Under the pieces are notes generated by a model. That model saw only the letters and a list, made by a program, of their open reading frames with translations, was not told where the DNA came from and ran no database searches. Below are positions 51,801 to 61,000 of a stretch of DNA of 64,000 bases, piece by piece. The position numbers were made by a program, and so were the translations under genes. Source of the stretch: Closterium sp. Naga37s-1 (taxonomy: Eukaryota > Streptophyta > Zygnematophyceae > Desmidiales > Closteriaceae); NCBI GenBank assembly GCA_947471745.1, contig CANJKZ010000396.1, forward strand, positions 999,501-1,063,500, read 5' to 3'. Positions within the stretch are counted from its first letter, which is position 1. Every line of letters starts with the position of its first letter.

Positions 51801-54800
51801 AGGGGGTCGACCTGGGGGGGACCTGGTACCAAGAAGAGTGGGGGTGGGGGGAGGGACGGAGTGCGGTAGGGAAAAAGGCGGTAGTAGGGGACCGACTCGT
51901 CAAACGTGACGTCCTGGGAGGACAGAACACGGCGAGAGGTGGGGTGGTAAAACTGCCACCCAGGCGCGTCAGGGGGGAACCCCAGGAAGACGCAAGGAGC
52001 AGCACGAGGGGATAGTTTGTCCGCAGACAGGTCGCGGACAAACGCCCGAGATCCCCAGACCCGGAACGCCGACGCATCGCCAACCTTCCCCGTCCACAGC
52101 AAGGCTGGGGAGGTCTCCGGCCTGGAGACCCTGGGGTGGAGGTTGATCTGATGCGCCGCGTACCTCACCGCAAACGGCCACAGAAAATGGGGGGCAGCCG
52201 CATGCATCATAGACGTACGAGCGACGTCCATGACCATGCCAATGCGGCGCTCAGCAATCCCATTTTGCTGCGGTGAGTCCGGAAGCGTGAAGGTCTGACG
52301 GATGCCCCGTGCACGACAGTAGGCACGCAGAAGGCCAGAGGAGAACTCTCCGCCTCTGTCCGAGTGCAGACGCAGAACAGGAAAGTCCGAGCCGAAGCTC
52401 TGCCTGAGCTGGAGACGAGCTGCGCGGATCCAGTCGATCAGCACCTCAGTGACATCACCCTTGCTGCGCAAGGGGAAGACTGTGGTGTAACGCGAGTAGT
52501 CGTCAACAACGAGCAGGAAGTAGCGCTCGTGACCCTGTCCACGGACGCGGGCTGGGCCCCACACGTCCATGTGAAGTGTCTGCAACGGGGCCTCTGTCGA
52601 AGGAAACTGGGAGGAGTGAGGGGCAGCACGCTGGCGCCCCTCGACACAGGGGACACAGGTAGGGCCAGGGCCCTGAGGAAGGGGAGGGAGGGACCGGGGG
52701 AGACCGGACACAAGAAGACGGGAGGCCATACCTCTGAGCCGAAGCAGAGAGGGGTGGCCAAGGCGGTGGTGCCAGAGGAGAGTCTCGTGAGACAGGAGAC
52801 GACACGAACAGGGGGCAGACTCAGGACCAGACCTGGACGCCGCAGCAAACACCTGACCCGACGTAACTACCCTACCAGACTCAGCAACTGGAGGAGACGC
52901 AGTGGTCAGAGTGTACAGGCTCGACCCCGGCTGACGGGTGAACGTAGCCAGGTGTCGGCCTGTGCCAGCCTCTGTACAGTGGGTCACTCTCTGACGTGCA
53001 GGAGTGAACTGGTGGACACCCGCATCCTGTAGGTCAGCACCACTCACCAGGTTCGTCGAGAACGAGGGGAGGTAGAGACCAGACAGGGTGCCAGAGGGAG
53101 CCGCCGGACACGGGAGGACTGTGGAGAAACGAGACAGGACCGGACCCCCAGAGGGGTCAGCCAGAGACACCGCAACCGGCCGACTAAGCGGCGTGAGTGT
53201 GGTGCGGTCCCGAAAGAAGGAGCGAGACGCCCCAGAGTCAAGAGTGAAGGTGAGGGAGGCCGAAGCCGATGCGGTACCTGAGAGAGCAGACTCACCAGTA
53301 CCTGAGGACGCAGACACACCAGCACCTAGAGCAGCAGCGTCGTAAGCACCTAGGGCAGCAGCCTCACCAGTACCTAGAGCAGCAGTCTCAATGCCCGGAT
53401 CGGGCTGGAAACACCGGTAACAGTCACCCTCATCACTAATAGACACAGCATACATGGCAGAGAGAATAGCATCAAAGTCCAGATCAAAGATGGCAACCCC
53501 CGCCCTAGACAGCTCGTCCCAGCGAGGGATCTCGGAGGCCTCCGGGAACTGGTGACGCCATGCGTCCGTCAGGCGGCCAAAGCAGCGCGGAGTGGGGTGC
53601 GCACCCCCACACTGCTCACCCGCACGGTCGCCGGTGCGCAGGACGTAGGTACACGGACCAAAACCCCCACCCCGCTGGCGTGCAGTGTACCACTCACGGA
53701 GCTGCTGAGGGGACAGGGTCGCACGACCACGCTGCTGCTGCTGGCGCGAGCCACCACCGGAGCCACTCCTCTGCAAAGACCCGCGACCAGCTCCACCGCC
53801 ACCCCCACCGCCTCCACCGCCTCCGCTGCCTCCACTGCCGCCGCCGCCTCCACCGCCTCCTCCACCGCCGCCTCCTCCGCCACCTCCGCTACCACCGCCA
53901 CCGCCGCCGCGGCCTCCGCCTCCACTGCCGCCACCGAACCCCCCACCCCCACCTCCACCTCCACCGCTACCCCCACTCCCCCCACTGCCTCCACCTCCAC
54001 CTCCACCGCCCGCTCCTCCAGCTCCCTTGCCCCCCTTGCCCTTGCCAGGGCGGCGTCTCCCGCTAGGGGCAGACGCCGCACCGACCGACTCAAGAACAAG
54101 GAGGTCGGCCGAAGCAGCAGAGGCAACAGAGGGCAGCAGGGGGGAGGGAGAACACCCCTCAAAGATGGGGGTGCGCGGGTCACCTCGAGAGGCTCCTACA
54201 GCGACTATGCTCTTTTCTATCGCGAGGAGGGCGTTCTCGAGGAGGTCTACAGTGAGTGTGGTGGGACAGACTGAGAGAAAGTGGTCCCTGACTACTCGAA
54301 GGGAGTCAGGGAGGCGAGTGACTAGGAAGTACAGAGTGATGTACATGGGGGGGGGGTTCGCGGTGCAGAAGTCAGCAGGAAGTGCAGCGCGGTAGCGAGT
54401 GTCACTAGTGCGGAGGTGCGTAATGAGGTCAGCAACGGTGGGAAAAGAAGCAAGGTCAGGGAAGAGGTACGGCAGCATGAGACGGCTCAGTGCAGCAGTG
54501 GAAGGGGAGGAGTAGCGCGCGACTACAGCGGCGTACAAGGTCTGAGCACTCTTGTACTGACTAAAGTGCGCACGCTCGGAGGTAGGGAGGTGGCGACGCA
54601 CAGCAAGACGTGCAGCAGCATCGCGCGTGGCCCACTGGGAGCGAACAGTGGCGTCAGCATCAGCAGCAGGGGCAGGGGAAGCGCCAGAGGTGAGGTCAAA
54701 GAGAGAGAGGCCGTCCGCCCTATCGCACTGTAAGAACAGCTGTAGGTCATCTACCCAGACCTCAAAGTCAATGGCCCGACCCTCAGCGTCAAAAGTGAGG

Positions 54801-54817
54801 ACACTAGGGGTAGCCAT
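48824..54817 (-). CDS. Copia Gag-Pol polyprotein
   Basis: One frame of about 1,997 codons from ATG at 54817 (MATPSVLTFDAEGRAIDFEVW); the frame opens further upstream but without ATG. Approximate residues: Gag 1-260; Gly-rich tract 265-350; a Cys/His cluster near 395 spaced CX13CX3HX4C; protease with DSGA near 526; GAG-pre-integrase motif HHRLGHPS near 680; integrase core 745-940 with HMDVWGP, LHSDRGGEF and PQQNGIAERR; a repetitive Ala/Gly/Pro/Glu linker to about 1490; reverse transcriptase 1490-1720 with YVDD near 1670; RNase H with ADASWADD from about 1843. Gag and Pol in one frame is common in plant copia elements. Confidence 0.95.
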   Translation of the reverse strand: MATPSVLTFDAEGRAIDFEVWVDDLQLFLQCDRADGLSLFDLTSGASPAPAADADATVRSQWATRDAAARLAVRRHLPTSERAHFSQYKSAQTLYAAVVARYSSPSTAALSRLMLPYLFPDLASFPTVADLITHLRTSDTRYRAALPADFCTANPPPMYITLYFLVTRLPDSLRVVRDHFLSVCPTTLTVDLLENALLAIEKSIVAVGASRGDPRTPIFEGCSPSPLLPSVASAASADLLVLESVGAASAPSGRRRPGKGKGGKGAGGAGGGGGGGGSGGSGGSGGGGGGGGGFGGGSGGGGRGGGGGGSGGGGGGGGGGGGGGGGGSGGSGGGGGGGGGGGAGRGSLQRSGSGGGSRQQQQRGRATLSPQQLREWYTARQRGGGFGPCTYVLRTGDRAGEQCGGAHPTPRCFGRLTDAWRHQFPEASEIPRWDELSRAGVAIFDLDFDAILSAMYAVSISDEGDCYRCFQPDPGIETAALGTGEAAALGAYDAAALGAGVSASSGTGESALSGTASASASLTFTLDSGASRSFFRDRTTLTPLSRPVAVSLADPSGGPVLSRFSTVLPCPAAPSGTLSGLYLPSFSTNLVSGADLQDAGVHQFTPARQRVTHCTEAGTGRHLATFTRQPGSSLYTLTTASPPVAESGRVVTSGQVFAAASRSGPESAPCSCRLLSHETLLWHHRLGHPSLLRLRGMASRLLVSGLPRSLPPLPQGPGPTCVPCVEGRQRAAPHSSQFPSTEAPLQTLHMDVWGPARVRGQGHERYFLLVVDDYSRYTTVFPLRSKGDVTEVLIDWIRAARLQLRQSFGSDFPVLRLHSDRGGEFSSGLLRAYCRARGIRQTFTLPDSPQQNGIAERRIGMVMDVARTSMMHAAAPHFLWPFAVRYAAHQINLHPRVSRPETSPALLWTGKVGDASAFRVWGSRAFVRDLSADKLSPRAAPCVFLGFPPDAPGWQFYHPTSRRVLSSQDVTFDESVPYYRLFPYRTPSLPPPPLFLVPGPPQVDPLPPQGPAPSGVSQVDAVEPVEVTGDSGAAEGAEAGGAVPAGAEPRGAGPGGAASGGAEPRGAEPRGAEPGGAEPRGTEPGGTEPGGAEPGGAEPRGAEPGGAEPRGATSGGVEPRGATPGGAEPGGAPPGGSPSASSRREPLSPQELREWFARRWRRAAGAGGPSAAEGAAVAGPAGARPGCTGAGAAEGVGAETTAGSPAGGAPGAAGGSGAPGGAAGAGAPAEGSGAVPAASSVAARPRPYFVPLLQQVLGLPPSTGPPPPLECPQPVSSQLQLQPTSPLPAPSPYTGPTGGLAERREPASRPASPVRAARTSGRGSRQRPPPVPGTHRMSLRPSTAPLRAPLPSPPASSLPALADPESDSLRAASPTVTRLLATVVTDPSFESTAASALVTELVDFAARCRLDYAASLVAESESVCPPSVGGECALGTDVLEDRQEEFQCLAAASPHLVSVLLTPEGDPDALDIPTPRSYAEAIEGPYSSQWQAAMDAEMASWKSTGTYVDAVPPPGANIVSGMWIFRVKRPPGSPPVFKARYVARGFSQRQGVDYFQTFSPTPKMTTLRVLLHVAAHRDYELHSLDFSTAFLQGSLHEEIWLRRPPGFTGSFPPGTQWSLRRPVYGLRQAPREWHDTLRTTLAALGFAPSTADPSLFLRTDTSLPPFYILVYVDDLVFATADTAGLAYVKSELQKRHTCTDLGELRSYLGLQITRDRARRTITLTQSHMVQQVLQRFGFTYSSPQATPLSTRHSLSALPSDESVESSGPYPELVGCLMYLMTCTRPDLAYPLSILARYVAPGRHRPEHMAAAKRVLRYLCSTSGMGLVLGGRSPVVLTGHADASWADDQATQRSSQGYTFSLGSGSVSWRATRSSSVLGSSCEAEIYAGAMAAQELRWLTYLLTDLGEPPRSPPVLYVDNKAMLALCREQRLEHRTKHIALRYFLARELQQRGQLRLAYVASEANTADVFTKALPPCDHQRFCTQLGLVPVLPHLLSS
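51410..51720 (-). repeat. Coding minisatellite in the integrase-RT linker
   Basis: About 15-bp repeats on the plus strand (AGCACCCCCAGGCTC type) coding a GGAEPRGAEP-like repeat. It joins integrase and reverse transcriptase without disturbing the frame. Confidence 0.85.
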
Positions 54818-55859
54818 GACAGCAGTAGACCAGCAGTGCAAGGAGTAGGGGAAGAGCACGCAGTGACAGAGGGTCTGTGCTCACCGGACAGGGCTGCTCG
54901 GGCGGCGCGGCTGCAGGGCGGCTCGGCCGCTGGGCGGCTCGGCGGCTGGGCGGCTCGGCGGCTGGGCGGTCGGCTGCACGGCTGCAGCGCGGCTCGGCGG
55001 CGGGGCGGCTCGGCTGCTCTGCTGCTGGGCGGCTCGGCTGCGCTGCTGTTGGGCGGCTCGGCTGGGCCGCTGACGTAGGGCGGCGGGGCCGCTGTAGAGG
55101 AGTGGCGGGGCCGCTCCAGAAGGACGGCGGGGCCGCTGGGTAGTGAGGCGGCGGGGCCGCGAGGACGGGCGGCGGGGCCGCTGCAGAGAAGCGGTGGGGC
55201 CGCAGTGAAGGGCGGCGGGGCCGCAACGAGAGAGGCGGCGGGGCCGCAGCGAGAGAAGCGGCGGGGCCGCGAAGTCGGGCGGCGGGGCCGCTGAGTAGGG
55301 CGGCGGGGCCGCAGTGAGAGGCGGCGGGGCCGCAGCGAGAGAGGCGGCGGGGCCGCGAAGACGGGCGGCGGGGCCGCTGAGACGGGTGGCGGGGCCGCAG
55401 TGAGTGGCGGCGGGGCCGCAGCGAGAGATGGCGGCGGAGCCGCGAAGACGAGCGGCGGGGCCGCAACGAGAGAGGCGGCGGGGCCGCAGAAAAGGGCGGC
55501 GACGGGCCGTAGGCGGCGCGAAGCCGCAGGTAAGGGCGGCGACGGGCCGGGGCGGCTCGAAGCCGCAGGTAGAGGCGGCGCGAAGCCGCGGGAAGGGCGG
55601 CGACGGGCCTGGGCGGCGCGAAGCCGCAGGAAGGGGCGGCGCGAAGCCGCCGGTGAGGGCGGCGCAAAGCCGCGGGTAAGGGCGGCGACGGGCCGGGAAA
55701 AGGGCGGCACGCCGCAGCCGCTAGGGCGGCTCGACGCGACCGTAAGGGCGGCGCGACGGGCCGCTAGGTGCGACTCGACGGGCCGCTAAAAAAAAACAGG
55801 CAGGCGCGACTCGAGGCGCGCTTCGGTGGGCCCAAGGAACAGTCCCTAGGAGGGGACCT
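54818..55859 (-). other. Untranslated leader of the copia element with GC-rich minisatellite
   Basis: About 1 kb between primer-binding site and gag. From about 55060 to 55750 it is built from imperfect repeats around GGCGGCGGGGCCGC (plus strand), spaced roughly 16-35 bp. Frames stay open through it on the element strand but read only Pro/Ala/Arg low-complexity. A structured RNA leader or packaging role is possible. Confidence 0.75.
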
Positions 55860-55871
55860 GCTCTGATTCCA
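55860..55871 (-). other. Primer-binding site, initiator-Met tRNA type
   Basis: Directly inside the 5' LTR the element strand reads TGGAATCAGAGC, one base away from TGGTATCAGAGC, the usual plant copia site complementary to the 3' end of initiator-methionine tRNA. Confidence 0.8.
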
Positions 55872-56003
55872 TGTGAGAATGAGAACGAGAATGGGTGAAC
55901 TATGAAATGATGTGAGTACAAATATGAAACCCTAATTGGTTGTACCCCCTATGGGATACCCCACTATAGCCTATACAACAGCATAAGCTACAATGTTCTG
56001 ACA
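55872..56003 (-). repeat. 5' LTR of the copia element
   Basis: 132 bp, TG...CA on the plus strand (TGTGAGAATG to GTTCTGACA). One base differs from the other LTR (TATACAACAG against TACACAACAG). Very short for an autonomous copia element. Confidence 0.95.
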
Positions 56004-56008
56004 ATTGG
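56004..56008. repeat. Target-site duplication ATTGG (right)
   Basis: Partner of 48475-48479. Confidence 0.94.
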
Positions 56009-56225
56009 TACTACTGTTAGCACTGCTTGGTTTAACAAACACGGGAGCTGCAATTGGGAGGTTCGGGCTTGGCATGAGCCGGGTTCGGCCCGAACCACCC
56101 GCTGCCGAACCTCCCCCACCCCCACCTTCCCCCTTTATAAGCACTTTTATCCCTGAAACCACTTCCCGCTTCATTGTTGGGATCTGGCCCCTCTCTCCTT
56201 GCTCCTTGTCTCCTTGGCCCCCCAT

Positions 56226-57989
56226 CAGGAAGATACTGCCTACACCAGTTCTACCTCCCCCTCGCCTCCCACTCGCCCCCCCACTTGCAGCCTTTGTCTG
56301 CTTCTCAGAACCTTCCTGCCCTGGTTTGGCTCCCTCAGACCCTGCCACGACAGCTCCACCCCCTGCCACGTCAGCTCCAGGGCTATCCGCCACGAGAACC
56401 CGTCGACCAATCAGATCGAGCGGAGGAAAACTGGATTCTAGCGAAGCTCGTAGAAAACTGGATTCTAGTGAAGCTCGTAGAAATGGCTATGTCACAGCAA
56501 CGAAGTAGAAGCACAGTGTTGGTCGCGAAACGCCTCACGGGAGGCTTACGCGGCCTTAACGGGGCCTCGACGAGGCCTTTACTCAACCCTGACGCGATCC
56601 TGAGGCGATTTCTGCTTCGCGTGGTCTTCACTGATCCTTCACGGGGCTTTCGCGGGCCCTACACTCGAGTGAAACAGGTTCGGCCCTTCGCAGGGCTTTG
56701 ACGGGAGTCTCGCGGCTGAAATTTCCGTCACTAATGCTTGTCTAAGCCTTCACAAAGGCTTCTCCGTAGGTTTGACGCGAATCTGACGGGAGTCTCATCA
56801 AATGCTCAAAGTTTCGACCAATCAGGATTGAACACAATGTTTGAAGCGATAGAATTTCAAAGTGTTACTTCAACAACCTGGTACAACAAATATATAGGTT
56901 CAAGCAAGGTACAAAATGGGCTAGGTAACAAAACGTGTCCAACACGTTACGTGGCGCCTCGTTTCACCCCGCGTCGCACACGCAACCTTTCTCCACCTTC
57001 GTCGAACGCGCCTGAAGTCCGCATTTGGTTCCTTGCTGAACACGCCACAGTTGACCCACACAATTTCCCCCCGTCGATCACTTTCTCCTCACTTCCTCCT
57101 CGTCAATGTCTTCCTTCCATACTTCTCTTGCCGTAGCTCATACTCCCAAGCAATGTCGTAGTTTCCTCTCTAGTTCCCAAGGCACTGTCAACACGCCACC
57201 GTCAGTCCGTCTTAGTCGTCGGTCCGAATAATGAGCGCCGTCGTTAGTGTGGTTCTGCGAACCACTCCAACACACACGACTGCTCGTCCCATTTATTAGT
57301 CGGTCAGATTTGAATCAGCGTCCCGATATACCCTAACCAACCAGCCTAGGTATCAAATTGACCGTTGTAGAACCAGCTGAACCGACAATTGTCCAAGCTT
57401 TAGGAGGAATCTGGTAACCGGTTGTACCCGATACGGGCAGATGCACTTCAGCTACAGGAGGTACCGTGAACTTCTACTCTGATACAAACATAAGCCACAA
57501 TTTCGTTACAATACAAAGAGTACAGGAATAACAAACAAGGGCACCAGCATGACTACATCCCTGAATCAGTCATCACCATCCGTCCCTAAACACAATTGTC
57601 CAAACCTTAATAACCAACCCATATCCGAGGTACACAAAAGACAATCCCGTTCCTCCAGAGGAAACTTACCAGTACCTTTTCATCCGCAGCATTGCACCAC
57701 AAAGCAGAAAAAATACACCACCACCACCACCCGCTGTATCAGCACAACGCACATGCCCTTTTCCAGTCTCCCAGATATCATCACGCTGTCTTTTTTTCAT
57801 TTGTTGCCCTTGGTTGTTCCTGAGTGAGGAATCCTCTTCACGCATCATCAGTACCACACCACACCACACCATATCTAGAACGCAACGCGAAAAGCCGTCG
57901 GTGTCACTATTTCGCTCGCACGTGGATTTTGGACTCGACAAAACAACAGCTTGAAAAGCTTTCAACTGATGATGGAAGTGATGATGGAA
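56226..57989 (-). other. Spacer between copies H and G
   Basis: Upstream flank of the interrupted copy G and 3' flank of copy H. It has the CTACAGGAGG variant near 57455. Confidence 0.7.
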
Positions 57990-58040
57990 TCACTCGCACG
58001 CCACTTTGGTATCGAAACTGCTCAGGCAAATGGCAAACGC
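57990..58040 (-). CDS. TLP: Copy H last exon (Tubby signature 2 and stop)
   Basis: 51 bp: 16 codons reading [16 protein letters not shown] plus TGA, after the acceptor GCGTGCAG|GCG. This is the invariant C-terminal helix that runs through the Tubby barrel, and the protein ends at the family's usual position. It is single-copy in each unit, unlike the exon edges upstream. Confidence 0.93.
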   Translation of the reverse strand, partial: AFAICLSSFDTKVACE

Positions 58041-61000
58041 CTGCACGCATAATGTAGGGAAAACACACATGACGTGGGAACACATACAAAGCAGAAAACA
58101 ATCCGTCAGACATGTGATATGAAGCAAGGAAAGCACATGTGACATGTGACATGTGGGCACGCACAAAGAAAACAGCCCAGAAGGCAAGGGGAAGAGAACA
58201 CGGGGAGACGGGAGATGGGGAAAGCGTATTGACAAGATACCCAAAGACAAACCTGAGGAAACACCTGGCCGTCCACACTTACCTGGAAGGCCGTGAGTGG
58301 ATATCTGTAGTCCATGGTGAATGTGTCCTTGCCACTCTTCCCAACTGCAGCAACACCGGCTTGCATGCGTATCAATACCTGAAAGGAAACTCACCCTGAA
58401 CACGCAGCACTACCCACCTGGAAGGCCGTGAGCGGGTATCCGTAGTCCATGGCGAATGTGTCATTGCCGATCTTGCCAAACTGCAGCAGCAGCACTGGCA
58501 GAGCACCGATTTTTAACCACATGAAACAGCACTTCACTACCCACCTGGAGTCAGTAAGCGGGTATCTGTTATCCATGGTGAAAGTGTCCTTGCCAATCTT
58601 CCCACACTGCAGCAGCACTGGCTTATCAGAGTCGTTCCCCGGTCCGCTCCTCTCTATGAGCTACCCTCAGCCACACAGAGCAGCACGCACTTGGCACATG
58701 CACTACGCACCTGGAAGGCCGTAAGCGGGTATCTGTAGTCCATGGTAAAGGTGTCCTTTCCGATCTTGCCAAACTGCAGCAGCAGCACCGGCAGGGCTCC
58801 GAACCATACACACTAGCATTCAAAGAAGAAGCACCCACCTGGAAGGCAGTAAGCGGGTATCTGTAGTCCATGGTGAACGTGTCCTTGCCAATCTTCCCAA
58901 ACTGCAGCAACACCTTCAGGGCACCGCACCATACACACCAGCACTTGTGCTAGAATAACACACCTGGAAGGCCGTGAGTGGATATCTGTAGTCCATAGTA
59001 AAAGCGTCCTTGTCAATCTTCCCGAACTGCAGCAGCACCGGCTTGTCCGAGTCGTTCCCCGGCCCGCCCCCCTCTATCAGCTGAAAATTCTTCACTGATG
59101 CTACTGTCACGCGGCCACGGAAGTTGAGGCACCAACACTGCAAGGGAGTACGGGAAAGGGGAGGCGGGTAGGGGGTGGGAAAGGGGGGAGCAGCACCGGC
59201 TTGTCAGAGTCGTTCCCCGGCCCGCCCCCCTCGATCAGCTGGAAGTTCTTCACTGAAGCCACTGTCACTCGCCCCCTGAAGTTCAAGCACCAGCACTGGC
59301 AGTGTGGGAGGGGGAGGGCAGGCAAGGGGAGGCAAGGGCGGGATGAGAAGGGGGCTTGTCCGAGTCGTTCCCCGCCCCCCCCCCCCCCTCTATCAGCTGG
59401 AAATTCTTCACAGAAGCACCCCCTGTCACTCGCCCCCTGAAGTTGAGGCACCAGCACTGGAAGCGTGTATGGGATGGACAGGAAAAGGGGATGCAAGGGA
59501 GGATTGGAAGGGCCTTATTTGAGATGCTCCCCGGCCCGCCCTCCTCTATCAGCTGGAATTTGTTCACCGAAGCAACCGTTACTCGCCCTCTGAAGTTGAG
59601 GCACCAGCACTGGAAGGCGAGGAGGGGAGGCGAGGGGAGGGGAGGGAGCGCTCGGCCCAATGTTTCATGATAGATTTCGCTTTCTAATCTGTAATTGCCT
59701 TCCTCAATACACACACACCTGCAGCTGCGCGTGCCACCGGGGAGGCTTGTTCCTCGATACCACAGTCTCTAGGGGCGCTCGGCCCATGATAAAAAGCTTT
59801 ATATTGCCCTATACTCCCATATACTCCCTTATACTCCTTTGCACTCCTCCATATCCCCTTGTATCCCCTCACCTGCAGCTGCTCGTGCCATCTGCGAGAC
59901 TTGTTCCGCAACGCCATGGGCTCCAGAGGCGCTCGGCCTCATACTCCCTTGAACTACCCTGTACTCCCGTGCACCGCTTCCCACCCCCCAGCACCCACAC
60001 ACATACCTGCAGCTGCTCGTGCCATCTGGGAGGCTTGTTCCGCAACACCATGGGCTCTAAGGGCGCTCGGCTTCATCTATTTCCATACGAACACCGCTTA
60101 ATACTCCCCTGTACTGCTGTGCACCGCTCCTCATTCCCCAATAAACACACATACCTGCAGCTGCTCGTGCCATCTGGGTGGCTTGTTCCGCAACACCATG
60201 GGCTCTAGAGGCGCTCGGCCGATGCACCGCACACAGTCACACTCCGTACAGTCACCCTCAGTGTCACCCTCCGCATCTGCCTCTGCATTGAAAGCAGGAG
60301 GCGCAGCAGCAGGGGAAGGAGCAGCAGAAGCAGAAGGAGCAGCAGGAAGGGCGGCAGGAGACGGGGCAGACGAAGCAGCAAATGGGGGAGTCGCAGCTGC
60401 AGCAGGGAGAGAGGAAGGGGTGAATGGGGGAGTCAAGGGACCCGAGGGGAGAGAGGAGGAGGCGAACGGGGGAGTGACAGCCGCCGCAGCTCTGGCACCT
60501 GCTGCTGCTGCTTCTGGTGAAGCCACAGCTCTTGCTGCTGCTGCTTCTGGTGAAGCCACAGCTCTTGCTGCTGCTGCTTCTGACCATGCCGTTCCGCTTG
60601 CTGTTGCTGCTGATGCTGCTGCTGCTGCTGCTGCTGTTAGTGCCGCTTCTAGTTCCAATGTGGGCAAGGGCAGGGGCAGGGGCAGGGGCAGGGGCAGGGG
60701 CAGGGGCAGGGGCAGGGGCAAGGGCAGGGCGGCAGGGGGAAGCTCAAGGGCAGCAGGGGGAAGGAAGGGGTCCGCGGAGGCGGGGAAGGGGGAGATATGA
60801 AGGCCTTCGCTGCCGCTGCTTTCCTGGAAACCTCCGCCTTGCGTGATTTGAGTTGACTCAAAAGCCACCTGGAAACCTCTGCCTTGCAACCAACCCTGAT
60901 TGCCCTCCTGCTCACTCCTTCCCTCTCCACTGCTCTCCTGCTGCTCACACGCGCCGTCTGTCGGCCAATCCCCACACTCCTCCTGCTGATTCCCCTCCTC

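Larger units (their letters stand above)
48480..56003 (-). mobile_element. Ty1/copia LTR retrotransposon, apparently whole and young
   Basis: 7,524 bp, beginning TG and ending CA, in exon 1 of Tubby-like copy G. It is flanked by ATTGG at 48475-48479 and 56004-56008, while uninterrupted units have ATTGG once at this site. The 132-bp LTRs differ at one base. Internal parts in element order: 5' LTR, primer-binding site, GC-rich leader, one gag-pol frame (Gag, protease, integrase, reverse transcriptase, RNase H: the copia order), purine tract, 3' LTR. No break is evident. LTR near-identity puts insertion very recently, after the shared array deletion. The Ala/Gly/Pro-rich polyprotein style is, from memory, that of copia elements in charophyte algae. 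Confidence 0.96.
43066..56225 (-). pseudogene. TLP: Tubby-like gene copy G, exon 1 split by a Ty1/copia element
   Basis: Exon 1 lies in two parts, 56009-56225 (ATG side) and 48059-48479, separated by the retrotransposon and its target repeat. Further exons: 47688-47808, 45230-47139, 44040-44213, 43066-43116. The insertion falls in the Ala/Gly/Thr-rich stretch before the basic GKKGGKGKK patch, upstream of all Tubby sequence. The shared exon 3 deletion is also present. The hexamer tract is the longest regular one (9 repeats). Element and gene share the minus strand, so gene transcripts would run into the 5' LTR in sense. Confidence 0.87.

Noticed and set aside
54804-55710. Two long minus-strand Pro/Arg/Ala frames in the copia leader
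   Set aside because: By-products of the GC-rich minisatellite; they begin without ATG and show no domain.
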